Assembly (NCBI GenBank): GCA_029267335.1
Contig: JAJUJC010000005.1
Span: forward strand, 154,360-218,359
From: Intestinibacillus massiliensis
Lineage (GTDB): Bacteria > Bacillota > Clostridia > Oscillospirales > Butyricicoccaceae
Direction of reading: 5' to 3'
DNA: 64,000 nucleotides
Position 1 is the first letter of the stretch, and every line of letters begins with the position of its first letter. Below the pieces are notes generated by a model. It had not been told where the DNA came from. It searched no databases and saw only the letters and a program-made list of their open reading frames with translations. Shown piece after piece: positions 8,317-17,760 of the stretch. The position numbers were made by a program, and so were the translations under genes.

Positions 8317-9813
8317 ATGGGAGAATATATTCTCGAGATGAACGGCATCTGCAAGTATTTTCCGGGCGTGAAAGCGCTGGAGAACGTGCAGCTTCGCGTG
8401 CGTCCTGGCACGGTGCACGCACTTATGGGGGAAAACGGCGCAGGCAAGTCGACGCTGATGAAGTGCCTGTTCGGAATCTATCAGGAAAATGCCGGAGAGA
8501 TCATCTTCGACGGTGAAAAACGCAATATCACCAGCTCTAAAATGGCACTGGATCTGGGCATCTCGATGATTCATCAGGAATTGCACCCGATTCGGTTCCG
8601 CCCGGTCATGGAAAATATCTGGCTCGGCCGCTTCCCCAAAAGCGGCATCGCCGTCAGTCATAAAAAAATGTACGAGCAGACGCGCAAGCTGTTCCAGCAG
8701 CTCGACCTCGACATCGATCCTGCCGCGCTCGCGGGCACGCTGTCTGCGTCGACCCTTCAGCTTGTCGAAATTGCAAAGGCGGTCAGCTACGATTCCAAGA
8801 TCATCATCATGGACGAGCCGACTTCCTCGCTGACGGAGGACGAAGTCGACCGTCTCTTCCGCATCATCAACCAGCTGCGCAGCGAAGGCCGCGCGATCAT
8901 CTACATTTCGCACAAGATGGAAGAGATCCTCAAGATCTCCGACGAAGTCACGATCATGCGTGACGGTACTTATGTCGGCACCTGGCCCTCCAAGGAGCTG
9001 ACGACCGACCTCATCATCAGCCGTATGGTCGGTCGTGAACTGACCAACCGTTTCCCGCCCAAGACCTACGAAACGAGCGATGAGACCATCCTCGAGGTCA
9101 AGGGACTGACGGCGAGTGCGCCGCGCTCCTTCCGCGATGTGTCGTTCACGCTGCGCCGCGGCGAGATCCTGGGCATCGGCGGTCTGGTCGGCGCACAGCG
9201 CACCGAGCTTGTCGAAGCGATCTTCGGTCTGCGCGGCATTGCGTCGGGCGAAATGACCATCAACGGTCAGCCCTATCGCGCAAAGAACGTTGCGGATGCA
9301 AAAAACCACAAGATCGCGCTGCTCACCGAGGAGCGCCGTGCAACCGGTATCTTCGGCTGTCTGTCCATCCTCGACAACACGGTCATCGCCGCACAAAAGA
9401 CCTTTGCACACGGCGGCGTGCTCGATGACAAGGCGCGTATGAAGGCTGCAAGCGAATCCAACGCGCAGCTTCGCACCAAAACGCCGTCCATGGCAGAGCT
9501 CATACAGAACCTGTCGGGCGGCAACCAGCAAAAGGTGCTGCTCGCCCGCTGGCTGCTGACCGAGCCGGACATCCTCATCCTCGACGAACCCACGCGCGGC
9601 ATCGACGTCGGCGCGAAATACGAAATCTATACCATCATGCAGTCTCTCGCCGCGCAGGGCAAGGCGATCATCATGATCTCCTCCGAAATGCCCGAGCTGC
9701 TCGGCATGAGCGACCGCGTCATGGTCATGTGCGCAGGCCGTCAGTCCGGCATTCTGAACAAAGAGGACGCCGACCAGCTTGAGGTCATGCGTCTGGCGAC
9801 ACAATTCATGTAA
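8317..9813 (+). CDS. mglA: Galactose/methyl galactoside ABC transporter ATP-binding protein
   Basis: 498 residues with two tandem ABC domains, the normal MglA/RbsA/XylG architecture. The first domain has Walker [10 protein letters not shown] (about residue 37), an LSAST-type signature and Walker [12 protein letters not shown]. The second lacks a standard Walker A ([11 protein letters not shown] instead) but has the signature LSGGNQQK and Walker [12 protein letters not shown]; this asymmetry is normal for the family. It powers import through MglC. AAGGAGG precedes the ATG. It lies 98 bases after mglB and 17 before the mglC start. Confidence 0.95.
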   Translation: MGEYILEMNGICKYFPGVKALENVQLRVRPGTVHALMGENGAGKSTLMKCLFGIYQENAGEIIFDGEKRNITSSKMALDLGISMIHQELHPIRFRPVMENIWLGRFPKSGIAVSHKKMYEQTRKLFQQLDLDIDPAALAGTLSASTLQLVEIAKAVSYDSKIIIMDEPTSSLTEDEVDRLFRIINQLRSEGRAIIYISHKMEEILKISDEVTIMRDGTYVGTWPSKELTTDLIISRMVGRELTNRFPPKTYETSDETILEVKGLTASAPRSFRDVSFTLRRGEILGIGGLVGAQRTELVEAIFGLRGIASGEMTINGQPYRAKNVADAKNHKIALLTEERRATGIFGCLSILDNTVIAAQKTFAHGGVLDDKARMKAASESNAQLRTKTPSMAELIQNLSGGNQQKVLLARWLLTEPDILILDEPTRGIDVGAKYEIYTIMQSLAAQGKAIIMISSEMPELLGMSDRVMVMCAGRQSGILNKEDADQLEVMRLATQFM

Positions 9814-9830
9814 CATTGGGGGGTCTCTAT

Positions 9831-11102
9831 ATGACAAAAGACAAAGAAAGAGATATTTCCTGCAAAAAATACTATATGCAGCGCATCATCATCGGTGCTA
9901 TAGTACTTATTGCCGGTATTCTTCTCAACTTTGCGGAGAGTGCCGCCGATCTCACCAAGGTGCTGTTTGACCTTCCGTGGTTCATCGGCATCATCGGCGT
10001 TGCATTTCTCGGCATCGGTTTCGCAGGATTTAGAAAAAGCCGTCCGGAGGACGTCATCCACCTCAGCCCGCAGCGCACGCACGATTTTCTGCTCAATAAT
10101 GCGATCATCCTCGCGCTCGCGGTTCTGGTCGTTATCATCTGCTTCAAGGAGCACTCCTTCATGCAGATCAAGGTCCTCAAGGACATTCTCGCGCAGGCAT
10201 CCCCGCGTGTCATCATCGCACTCGGCGTGTGCTTTACCCTGCTGATCGCAGGTACCGACCTTTCCGCAGGCCGTATGGTCGGTCTGTCAGCGGTCATTTC
10301 GGCGTCCATGATGCAGACCGCGGAATATGCAAACCGCTTCTTCCCCGATCTGCCGCAGATCACGCCCCTGATCCCGATCATCCTCGGCATCATCGCGTGT
10401 ATCCTCTTCGGTGCGCTCAACGGTTTCCTTGTCGCACGGTTCGATATGCATCCGTTCGTCGCAACCCTGGCAACGCAGGTCATGATCTACGGCGCATGCT
10501 CGCTCTACTTCGACATGCCGCCCAACAACTCGCAGCCGATCGGCGGCATCCGCCCCGACTTCGCGCTCATCGGTCAGAAGCGTCTGCTCCAGTGGGACTG
10601 GTTCAAGGATCTGCCCATCATCGGCAAGCTGTTCGCGAACATTTCGGTGCTGATCCCGATCGCGATCGTCTTTATCATCGTCATCTGGTTCGTGCTCAAT
10701 AAGACGGTTTTCGGCAAGAACGTTTACGCCATCGGCGGCAACCGCGAGGCGGCAGTCGTTTCCGGCATCAACGTTTTTGCGACCATCATGGGCATCTTCA
10801 TTCTGGCTTCCGCGCTGTACGGCGTTGGCGGCGTGCTCGAAGCAGCGCGTACCGCAGGCGCAACGAACAACTACGGCGTAGGCTACGAGCTTGACGCGAT
10901 CGCAGCGTGCGTCGTCGGCGGCGTATCGCTCAACGGCGGCGTCGGCAAGGTCTCCGGTATCCTGTCCGGCGTGCTGATCTTCCAGGTCATTCAGTACGGT
11001 CTGCAGTTCATCGGCATCTCCCCGATGTGGCAGCAGATCATCAAGGGCATCATCATCGCAGTCGCAGTTGCGATCGACATGTCGAAGTACCGCAAAAAGT
11101 AA
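9831..11102 (+). CDS. mglC: Galactose/methyl galactoside ABC transporter permease
   Basis: 423 residues, longer than the usual 330-350 of MglC. Hydrophobic throughout, about ten membrane helices, with the family motif AGTDLSAGRMVGLSA near residue 140, a FVATLATQ helix and the C-terminal GGVSLNGGVGKVSG loop. The extra length is an N-terminal segment of about 90 residues with two helices. Translation probably starts at ATG 9831 behind GGGGGG rather than at TTG 9816, which overlaps that ribosome site. Last gene of the operon; a strong terminator follows. Confidence 0.93.
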   Translation: MTKDKERDISCKKYYMQRIIIGAIVLIAGILLNFAESAADLTKVLFDLPWFIGIIGVAFLGIGFAGFRKSRPEDVIHLSPQRTHDFLLNNAIILALAVLVVIICFKEHSFMQIKVLKDILAQASPRVIIALGVCFTLLIAGTDLSAGRMVGLSAVISASMMQTAEYANRFFPDLPQITPLIPIILGIIACILFGALNGFLVARFDMHPFVATLATQVMIYGACSLYFDMPPNNSQPIGGIRPDFALIGQKRLLQWDWFKDLPIIGKLFANISVLIPIAIVFIIVIWFVLNKTVFGKNVYAIGGNREAAVVSGINVFATIMGIFILASALYGVGGVLEAARTAGATNNYGVGYELDAIAACVVGGVSLNGGVGKVSGILSGVLIFQVIQYGLQFIGISPMWQQIIKGIIIAVAVAIDMSKYRKK

Positions 11103-11140
11103 GCACACATCATTTCTCTCTTTCTCCATTTTTTCACGAA

Positions 11141-11172
11141 AAAGGCGTACCGTTTCCGGTACGCCTTTTTTG
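11141..11172 (+). terminator. Terminator of mglBAC
   Basis: A 13-bp perfect stem (11141-11153 with 11158-11170), TTTC loop and T run, 38 bases after the mglC stop. Confidence 0.92.
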
Positions 11173-11209
11173 CATGCGTTTGATGTGCGCACGATTTAAG
11201 GCCTGAGCC

Positions 11210-11505
11210 GCATTTAATACTCCAAAATGCCCGCTCTACGCTGGACGGGATCTTGGCAGCACAGCTTGGCTTCGCGCCGTCGCAGAGGATACCTGACACG
11301 ATCACAAGCGAGTTGACTCGCGTATGGCTGATCGCCTCGTATTCCGCGCCGTGCAGATAAGCGATGCCGCAACCCGCGGCACAGACCGCGCTGACCACGC
11401 CACAGTAAGCACTCAGTCCGCTCATGCCGACGTCGGCCAAGGTTTTGCTTTCCAAGACCATGCAGCACGCAACGCCGGAGTTGCAAAAAGCGCTGCGTAT
11501 CTCCA
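11210..11505 (-). pseudogene. Remnant of a UPF0597 / L-cysteine desulfidase-type gene
   Basis: One minus-strand frame contains a conserved block of about 70 residues (roughly 11222-11437): GLSAYCGVVSAVCAAGCG, then AYLHGAEYEAISHT, then SGILCDGAKPSCAAKIPSSV. This is the well-known C-terminal core of the UPF0597 (CyuA/YhaM, L-cysteine desulfidase alpha) family, including the iron-sulfur cysteines. The start of the gene (some 350 residues) and the last 40-50 residues are missing, and there is no start codon or ribosome site. It sits between two terminators, so it is a decayed fragment, probably left by a deletion. The family assignment is from recall of its motifs. Confidence 0.75.
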
Positions 11506-11585
11506 CGCCTGATGGGGCTGCACAATATGCTGACCGTCTTATAGCCGGTGTGCGGTTATAAGGATTTCCTCGCATTTTTTTGCAC

Positions 11586-11631
11586 AAAAGCGCGCCTTTT
11601 TGTGATATGATCGGAAAAAGACGCGCTTTTT
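11586..11631. terminator. Terminator of the galactose-sensor operon
   Basis: A 16-bp stem with one mismatch and a 13-base loop, with A and T tracts at both ends. On the minus strand it lies 15 bases after the stop of the last gene of the sensor operon. Confidence 0.85.
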
Positions 11632-11646
11632 ATGTATTTTACGGTT

Positions 11647-12657
11647 TTACGGCGTGTACTGTGACACGTTGATCGGGGTCACGATGGTATAGGGCGACAT
11701 GAGATATTTGCCGTCGCGCAGCGTGAAGCGGTCGATGCCTTCGTCCTGTGCGAGCGCATAGGCGAGCCGAACCACATTGCGCGCCTGCCCCGCCGCATCG
11801 TTATAGACCGTGCCGAGCATGCGGCGCGCGGTGACCGCCTCCAGTCCCGCAGGCGTACCGTCGATTCCGACCACTGCGGGACGGCGTGTGATGCCTGCCG
11901 CATCGAGCGCGTCGAGTGCGCCGAGCGCCATATCGTCATTGTTTGCGATGACCGCTTCGATGCGGTCGCCATATTGTTCAAGCCAGAGTGCCATTTTGGT
12001 GCTCGCCTGCACGCGCTGCCAGTTTGCAATACCCGTCGCAAGCTTGTCGGTCTTGATCCCCGCTTCCGAGAGCTGCTTGATGACATATTCCGTGCGGATG
12101 ACGGAATCCTGATGCCCCTGATCGCCCTCAAGCATGACATATTGCAGCCTGCCGTCGCCGTTGCGGTCGAGGGAGGCGGGGTCTGCCGCATATTGGTCGC
12201 TCAGCAGCTGCCCCTCGAGCGTGCCGGATTCCGCCGCATCCGCGCCGACGTAATACGCCTTGTCGTAGCGTCGCAGATCCTCCTCGACCGGTTCCCGATT
12301 GAAGAGAATGATGGGCGTATTCGCATTTTTCGCCTTGTCGATGAGCGATGCGGCGGCGGTGCGGTCGACGACATTGACGAGCAGCACATCGTACCCCTTT
12401 TCGAGGAATGCGGACGCCTGCTCATTTTGCAGCGTCTGGCTGTACTGCGCGTCGCGGAAGGTCAGGGTCAGGCGCACGTTTTTCTCCTGCTCGATCGCCT
12501 TTGCCGCGCGCTGCATATCCTCCGCCATTAGGCTGATGAACGTGTCGTCCTGCCGGTACAGGCAAATGCCGACGCGCAGATTGCGCACGCCGCCGTTTGG
12601 TGCGGCGCAGCCCGTGCACAGGCACAGCATCAGCGCCACTGCGAGTAATCGTTTCAT
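11647..12657 (-). CDS. MglB-like galactose/glucose-binding lipoprotein in a two-component operon
   Basis: 336 residues from ATG 12657 (GAGGAG seven bases upstream; an ATG five codons earlier lacks one). Lipoprotein signal with lipobox LCTGC. The mature protein is a close relative of MglB in this window and keeps the same sugar-contact set: QDDTF, FNREP, GHQDSVIR, IANWQ, NNDDMALG, GIDGT and YNDAAGQ, plus the calcium loop DRNGDGRLQ. It should therefore bind galactose or glucose. It is fourth in an operon with a response regulator, a histidine kinase and another binding-like protein, with no permease or ATPase. The likely role is a sugar receptor feeding the kinase, as XylFII does for LytS in Clostridium; supplying MglAC is the alternative. 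Confidence 0.85.
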   Translation of the reverse strand: MKRLLAVALMLCLCTGCAAPNGGVRNLRVGICLYRQDDTFISLMAEDMQRAAKAIEQEKNVRLTLTFRDAQYSQTLQNEQASAFLEKGYDVLLVNVVDRTAAASLIDKAKNANTPIILFNREPVEEDLRRYDKAYYVGADAAESGTLEGQLLSDQYAADPASLDRNGDGRLQYVMLEGDQGHQDSVIRTEYVIKQLSEAGIKTDKLATGIANWQRVQASTKMALWLEQYGDRIEAVIANNDDMALGALDALDAAGITRRPAVVGIDGTPAGLEAVTARRMLGTVYNDAAGQARNVVRLAYALAQDEGIDRFTLRDGKYLMSPYTIVTPINVSQYTP

Positions 12658-12668
12658 AGCGTTTCTCC

Positions 12669-13610
12669 TCACTGCTCTATCGGGAACAAAAGCTGCTGAT
12701 TGGCGGAATCATACAGATTATCCGCTGTGATCAGGCGGTATCCGACCGCGCCCTCGTTTTTGACCTTTTCCCCGTCCAGAATGCGGTATGCCTGGCGCAC
12801 TGCAAGAAAGCCCATTGAAAAATCATCCTGCACAACGAGCGCGCCGTTCGGGTCGTTTTCGAGCGCAGTCAGCAGGGTCGAGGTCGCGCCGAAGCCATAC
12901 AGCTGCAAGCCCGCGCCGGGAAACGTGCCGAGCAGCCGCTCGAGCGTGCCGCTGTCGAGCGCCGCGACTGCGGTGATGCCGCGCTGCCGCAGCCGGTTGG
13001 CAAACGCCGGGGTGGACAGTTCGCTGCCCGATACCGTCAGCTCCTCGCAGGTGCCGCCCACGTTTGCGATCGCATCGCACAGCCCGCGCAGCCGGTTGCG
13101 GTAATCCGTGCGATCCGCCATTTGGCCGTCGACCGCGCAAATGACCGCCACCGTGCGATTGTTTCGTGCAATGCTGCGCCCCAGCGCAGTCCCCATGCCG
13201 TATTGGTCAGCGGACAAGCGCGCCGCAACATGTGTACTGTTCACGCCCGACTGGAACGTCACGACGGGCACTCCCACCGCTTCGACCACGGGTGCGAGCG
13301 CGGTGCGGCTCGCCGCGGACAGCAGGATCGCCTGTGCGCCGTTTGATACCTCGCGCGCGATCAGATGCGCCTGTTCCTCCGCGTCGTTCTGCCGGCTGAG
13401 CGTAATAATGGACAGGTCGATCTTGTACTCATCCGCTGCCCGCAGCGCACCCTCGCGCAGCGCCGTATTTTCCGGCAGTGTGGTCTCGGGCACGATGAGG
13501 CTCATCATGCGCACCGGTTTTTCCGTGTTATTTCGTGTGGTCAACGCCATGCCCGCGCCGAGCGCAAGCAGCAGCAGCACAAACACAATATATTTCAGGC
13601 GATGCTTCAC
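12669..13610 (-). CDS. Membrane-anchored sugar-binding-like accessory protein of a sensor kinase
   Basis: 313 residues. An N-terminal hydrophobic segment (about residues 7-24) has no lipobox and may be an uncleaved anchor. The rest is a type I periplasmic-binding fold (Peripla_BP_4 type): LIVPETT first strand, AILLSAASRTAL, VPVVTFQSG, a central VAVICAVDG strand and a QDDFSMGFLAVRQAYRIL end. The residues used for galactose in MglB are not conserved, so its ligand, if any, differs. It overlaps the kinase gene by four bases (ATGA) and lies 11 bases before the MglB-like gene, indicating translational coupling. It probably bridges the lipoprotein receptor and the kinase sensor domain; this is inferred from gene order only. 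Confidence 0.75.
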   Translation of the reverse strand: MKHRLKYIVFVLLLLALGAGMALTTRNNTEKPVRMMSLIVPETTLPENTALREGALRAADEYKIDLSIITLSRQNDAEEQAHLIAREVSNGAQAILLSAASRTALAPVVEAVGVPVVTFQSGVNSTHVAARLSADQYGMGTALGRSIARNNRTVAVICAVDGQMADRTDYRNRLRGLCDAIANVGGTCEELTVSGSELSTPAFANRLRQRGITAVAALDSGTLERLLGTFPGAGLQLYGFGATSTLLTALENDPNGALVVQDDFSMGFLAVRQAYRILDGEKVKNEGAVGYRLITADNLYDSANQQLLFPIEQ

Positions 13611-15415
13611 GTCGTTCCTCCCGTTGTTCCCCCGCCGTCGCGCCGCACAGGCAGACGGATACGCACCCGTGTGCCGTGATCCGGCTCGCTCTCGATTTCC
13701 ACGCCGTAAGGCTCGCCGTAGTATAGCCGCACACGGTCATGCACATTGCGCAGACCATAGCCCTTGCGATCGCGCGGATGCGAACCGCTCTCCCCCTGAA
13801 AATCGGGCGCGAGCAGCACCTCCACAAGCTCGGGTCGAATGCCCATGCCGTTGTCCTCGATCTCGATGTGCAGCTCGTCCCCGACCTGCATCGTGCGAAT
13901 GATGATGCGCCCGTCACCGTCCATGTATTCCATGCCGTGCACGATCGCGTTTTCCAGCAGCGGCTGAATGACCAGCTTGGGGCATGACAGATCGCCCAGT
14001 GTCGGGTCGAGCTCGGTCTCCACGATGAATTTATCCTTATAGCGCATGCTCTGAATGGTCAGGTAGCTTTTCGCGTGGGACAACTCCTGCGACAGCGTGA
14101 TGACGCTGCGCCCCTTGCTCAGGCTGATGCGGAACAGCCGCGCGAGCGCAGTGACCATGCGGATCGCCTCATCATAGCGTTCGTTTTCCACCATCCAGAT
14201 GATGGAGTCGAGCGTATTATAGAGAAAATGCGGGTTGATCTGCGCCTGTAGTATCTCCAGTTCGTTTTTGCGTTTTGCTTCCTGCTCGCGTACGATGTCG
14301 TCCATCAGGCGGCGCATCTGTGCCGCCATCGAGCGGATCGCCTGCCCGAGATGGCGCACCTCATACGAGCCGCCGACCGCAATCTCCGCGTGCAGGTCGC
14401 CCGTTTCCAGTTGATTGACCGAGCGCTCGAGTCTGCGCAGCGGCACGGTGATGCGCGAGGACAGGAATGTGTTCGCCGCTGCCATCATCGACACGACGAG
14501 CAGCATGAGGAACACGAAAAACAGCCAGTTTGGGAACAGCCCCGCTTCCAGTTCCGCGAGCGGCGTGACGCCGATCAGTTTCCACCCCGTGTAGCCGATT
14601 GTGCGCACGGTCACCATGCGCCGTTCGCCGTGGAAGGTTTCCACGTGGTTGCCATCCTCGTATTTCGCGGCGGCGGCGTTGTTCTCGACGTACAGCCCCG
14701 CATGCACAAGCTGCTGATTGGGATGATAGACCAGATTGCCGCGGTCGTCGATCAGGTAGAGATACCCCGAGTCCGCGAGCGCGCCCGATTCGCAAAGCTG
14801 TTGAAAGCTGCTGAAGTCGATATCGACGAGGAGCAGCCCCTGCCCGATCCCGCCTGCGCGCGTCAGCTCGACCGCGCGGCTGAGCGAGATGCACCAGCGG
14901 TAGCGCGGCTCGCGCGTTTCAAACAGATTTTGCACATGCGGCAGCGAAAAGTGGAAATTTTCGATGCGCCCGAATGCGCTCTGGAACCACTCCTGCTTTT
15001 CCGGTGCGGCGTTCGCTTTCAGCCGCGACTGCGGCACGGACGCAATGAGCTGTCCACTGCCATCAAATACCGCGATGGATAACGTTTGCTCACGCCCTGA
15101 TTCATAGAGCAGATTCATCTGCTCGGTCAGCGATTTTTCCGCGAGATCGGTATTCTTGATGACCGTGTAGTACATGGTATCCGAAATGCGCATCATGTTG
15201 CGCAGATAGGTATCGATCGAGGTGCTGATCTGCCCGACAATACGGATGTTGTCGGTCGCGACGCGGTCGGTCACCTGATCGGCATACCGGAAATAGATGG
15301 ACAGCCCGAACGCAATGAGTGCGAGCGCGGTCATCCCCGTGAACGAGATCGCGAGCATGACCTGCAGCCGTCCCTGTCCAAGCATCTTCCACAGCTCGCG
15401 CGGTGACTTTTTCAT
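13607..15415 (-). CDS. YesM/LytS-type sensor histidine kinase
   Basis: 602 residues. TM1 at about 18-40, an extracellular sensor of about 250 residues (Cache-like), TM2 at about 290-312, a HAMP linker, then the His_kinase domain with the phospho-acceptor QINPHFLYNTLDSI and a C-terminal ATPase with N box NAIVHGM, G1 DNGMGI and G2 KGYGLRNV. It would phosphorylate the AraC-type regulator encoded just upstream. Start and stop overlap both neighbours by four bases (ATGA), so three proteins are translationally coupled. The two sugar-binding-like proteins downstream are the obvious signal input. Confidence 0.93.
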   Translation of the reverse strand: MKKSPRELWKMLGQGRLQVMLAISFTGMTALALIAFGLSIYFRYADQVTDRVATDNIRIVGQISTSIDTYLRNMMRISDTMYYTVIKNTDLAEKSLTEQMNLLYESGREQTLSIAVFDGSGQLIASVPQSRLKANAAPEKQEWFQSAFGRIENFHFSLPHVQNLFETREPRYRWCISLSRAVELTRAGGIGQGLLLVDIDFSSFQQLCESGALADSGYLYLIDDRGNLVYHPNQQLVHAGLYVENNAAAAKYEDGNHVETFHGERRMVTVRTIGYTGWKLIGVTPLAELEAGLFPNWLFFVFLMLLVVSMMAAANTFLSSRITVPLRRLERSVNQLETGDLHAEIAVGGSYEVRHLGQAIRSMAAQMRRLMDDIVREQEAKRKNELEILQAQINPHFLYNTLDSIIWMVENERYDEAIRMVTALARLFRISLSKGRSVITLSQELSHAKSYLTIQSMRYKDKFIVETELDPTLGDLSCPKLVIQPLLENAIVHGMEYMDGDGRIIIRTMQVGDELHIEIEDNGMGIRPELVEVLLAPDFQGESGSHPRDRKGYGLRNVHDRVRLYYGEPYGVEIESEPDHGTRVRIRLPVRRDGGGTTGGTT

Positions 15416-16992
15416 TGCATTCCTTCCCGATATTTCGACGGCGAAACGCCATATTGCTTCTTAAAAATGTAGCTGAAATAGTTGGGGTCGAGCAGCCCGA
15501 TCTTTTCCGCGATGATGTACGCCTTGTCGTCGGTCGTGCGCAGCAGTTCGACCGCGCGCTCGAGTCGGATGCGCGTCAAGTGTGCGACAAAGTTTTCGCC
15601 GGTCTCGCGCTTGAACAAGGTGGAAAAGTACGACGGGCTGACGTGCAGATGCGCGCACACGCGCTCCGCGGACAGCGTCGGCTCCTGATAGTGCGCCGCG
15701 ACGTATTCCTTCGCGTTTTCGACGAGTTGGCTTGCCGAGCGGCTGCGCCCGTGGCCGATCGACGCCGTAAGCTGACGGCTGAGCGCGGTCAACTGTTGCT
15801 CGAGCGCAGCGGGCGACGCGTCCTCCAGAAACTGCTCGAGCCGGAAGCCGCTGATGTCAAGCTGATAGATCTGCGTCAGCTTGCCCAGTTCGGTCAGGAT
15901 GGTCATGATGCAAAAACGGTGCTGCTGCACCGACATGCCCTCCGCACAGCAGCAGCGCACGAGCGCTTCCGCGTCCGCGGGCAGTTGGGCGGTCTTGCCG
16001 AGCTTGATATCGTCGACCAGACGCTTGAGCGCCTGGTCATCGAATGCGAAGCGCGCGGACGGGTTCGGCTCGATGTCTCCGATGTAAATGGCGCGCCCTG
16101 CGCCCGCGAGCGCGCGATAACCGAGCGCTTCGCGTGCGCCCTGCGTCGATTGGTACAGCGTTTTGGGGTCGGTGACCGGCAGACCGACGCCCGCGCTCAG
16201 CACCAGACCGAGACTGCGCTCCCCCATCGCGCACAGGCTATCGAGCGTGTCGATGAGGGAGGACATGCCCCCCGCGTCGTCCAGCAGCACGATAAACACC
16301 GCGCAATCGCCCCGAATGACGCACTGAAAGCGAAATCCGGTCTTTTTTAGCCGATTTTCGACCAATTCGCGCACCGACACGGGCACAAGCTCGGGCAGCT
16401 CGTCCAGTCCGTGCGCGGACGCGTCCGCATGCAGATACGCGACGGCATAGCAGCCCGCGCGCATATCGACCTCAAAGCGCTCCATATCCGCGATCGGGTC
16501 GTCCTCGAGCGGTCGGTCAAGCATGCGGTGCAGCAGCTGCTCGCGCAGCACGGGCAAGCTGCGGCGGTAATGCTCGCGCAAACGCTCGATGCTGCGCTGC
16601 TCCTGCACCTCCTGCGTAATGCGTGCGTGCAGCTTGTCGAGCACCGCCTCCAGTTCGTCCGCACTAATGGGTTTTAAAATGTACTCCGAAATGCCGAGGG
16701 TCATCGCCTCCTGCGCATACTCAAAATCATCAAAGCCCGACAGCAGGATGACCTTGACGTTCGGCTGCTGCTTTAAAATCTGGCGACTCATTTCCAGTCC
16801 GTCCATGAACGGCATTTTGATGTCGCTGATGACCACATCCGGTCGGGTCTGCTCGGCAAGCTCCAGTCCGTTGCAGCCGTTTTCCGCTTCTCCGACGACC
16901 GCGAAGCCATGTTTTTCCCAGTCGATGCGGTGGATGATGCCCTTGCGTAGATTTTCCTCATCGTCGACCAAAATCAGGCGATATTGCTCCAA
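15412..16992 (-). CDS. AraC-type (YesN family) response regulator
   Basis: 526 residues from TTG 16992, chosen because AAGGGAGG lies just upstream; the frame continues to 17142 but crosses the promoter. An N-terminal receiver domain has LILVDDEE acidic pair, the phospho-acceptor Asp in VVISDIKMP and the switch Lys in YILKPIS. A middle region of about 280 residues is typical for YesN proteins. The C terminus (last 100 residues) has two helix-turn-helix motifs of AraC type, ending QYGVSPSKYR. First gene of the sensor operon. Its target is not shown; mglBAC and its own operon are the likeliest. Confidence 0.93.
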   Translation of the reverse strand: MEQYRLILVDDEENLRKGIIHRIDWEKHGFAVVGEAENGCNGLELAEQTRPDVVISDIKMPFMDGLEMSRQILKQQPNVKVILLSGFDDFEYAQEAMTLGISEYILKPISADELEAVLDKLHARITQEVQEQRSIERLREHYRRSLPVLREQLLHRMLDRPLEDDPIADMERFEVDMRAGCYAVAYLHADASAHGLDELPELVPVSVRELVENRLKKTGFRFQCVIRGDCAVFIVLLDDAGGMSSLIDTLDSLCAMGERSLGLVLSAGVGLPVTDPKTLYQSTQGAREALGYRALAGAGRAIYIGDIEPNPSARFAFDDQALKRLVDDIKLGKTAQLPADAEALVRCCCAEGMSVQQHRFCIMTILTELGKLTQIYQLDISGFRLEQFLEDASPAALEQQLTALSRQLTASIGHGRSRSASQLVENAKEYVAAHYQEPTLSAERVCAHLHVSPSYFSTLFKRETGENFVAHLTRIRLERAVELLRTTDDKAYIIAEKIGLLDPNYFSYIFKKQYGVSPSKYREGMQ

Positions 16993-17050
16993 GGCGACCA
17001 GCCTCCCTTCCCCTTTTTTTGCTCCACTTCTGTGAAAAATAGCTAATATC

Positions 17051-17080
17051 AGTATAGCATATTTGCCAGAGCGTTGTAAA
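17051..17080 (-). promoter_or_regulatory. Promoter of the sensor operon
   Basis: On the minus strand TTTACA (17080-17075), 18-base spacer and TATACT (17056-17051) with an extended TGC before the -10. It leaves a leader of about 50 bases before the TTG start at 16992 and excludes the upstream part of the open frame from the protein. Confidence 0.75.
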
Positions 17081-17103
17081 CATCTCACGATAGGGGTTCT
17101 AGC

Positions 17104-17139
17104 AAAAAAACGGCATGCCCCGTTTATGGGACACGCCGT
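17104..17139 (-). terminator. Terminator of the YcxB-like gene
   Basis: On the minus strand an imperfect hairpin (17139-17110, about ten pairs with two mismatches) is followed by seven T, 18 bases after the stop of the 17158-17691 gene. Confidence 0.75.
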
Positions 17140-17157
17140 CATCAGATTGGTCGGTCG

Positions 17158-17691
17158 TTATGCGGTCGCTTTTGCTGCGTCCATCTTGCTTTGCAGGGCT
17201 GTCACAAACGCTTCACGCTCATCCGCGTCTGCAAACGCACGAAACGGCACAATGAGTGCCTCCATCGGACCGAGAAAGAGGAAGTAATGCGCTTTATCGG
17301 TCACAATGTGATCAATCGCGGTGTAATCGTACGCGCTGTCCTCGCCCTCACCGGTCAGCCGCACCTGGTCTTCCTCCAGCGTCAGTGTTTTTTCCCCGCA
17401 CGCCGTACCGCTGCCCTTTTTGAGCACGGTCAGCACATGTTTCTGCACACTGTTGCGCACCGAAAACGGAATGAACAGCGCATATACGAACGCCGCAAAC
17501 ACAAACGCGCCGAGCGCCGCGCCAGAAGGGTGCTGTGCCAACCCGTAATACACGCCGCCTGCCGCAAGAATCAAAATGGTACCCATGATTTGGGAACGCC
17601 GCAGCCGTCCGCGCAAACGCTTATCATTTTTCAGAAAACTCAGATTGAACGCGAGATAGTCGTCCGCGGTGATTTCATAATTTGCCTGCAT
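17158..17691 (-). CDS. YcxB-like two-helix membrane protein
   Basis: 177 residues. A short cytoplasmic start (MQANYEITADDYLAFN, the usual opening of YcxB-like proteins), two adjacent membrane helices at about residues 36-75 (beginning MGTILILAAGG), and a C-terminal soluble part of about 100 residues with strands such as KTLTLEEDQVRL and a FLGPMEALIVPFRAF segment typical of the family. The function of the family is unknown. Monocistronic: own promoter at 17724-17752 and terminators on both sides. GGGAGGAG precedes the ATG. Confidence 0.7.
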   Translation of the reverse strand: MQANYEITADDYLAFNLSFLKNDKRLRGRLRRSQIMGTILILAAGGVYYGLAQHPSGAALGAFVFAAFVYALFIPFSVRNSVQKHVLTVLKKGSGTACGEKTLTLEEDQVRLTGEGEDSAYDYTAIDHIVTDKAHYFLFLGPMEALIVPFRAFADADEREAFVTALQSKMDAAKATA

Positions 17692-17723
17692 GCCGTGTGT
17701 CTCCTCCCAAGCGGTTTTGCTTT

Positions 17724-17752
17724 ATCATACCATATTCATGCGTGCATGGCAA
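17724..17752 (-). promoter_or_regulatory. Promoter of the YcxB-like gene
   Basis: Minus strand TTGCCA (17752-17747), 17-base spacer, TATGAT (17729-17724). Confidence 0.7.
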
Positions 17753-17760
17753 GGTATGAA

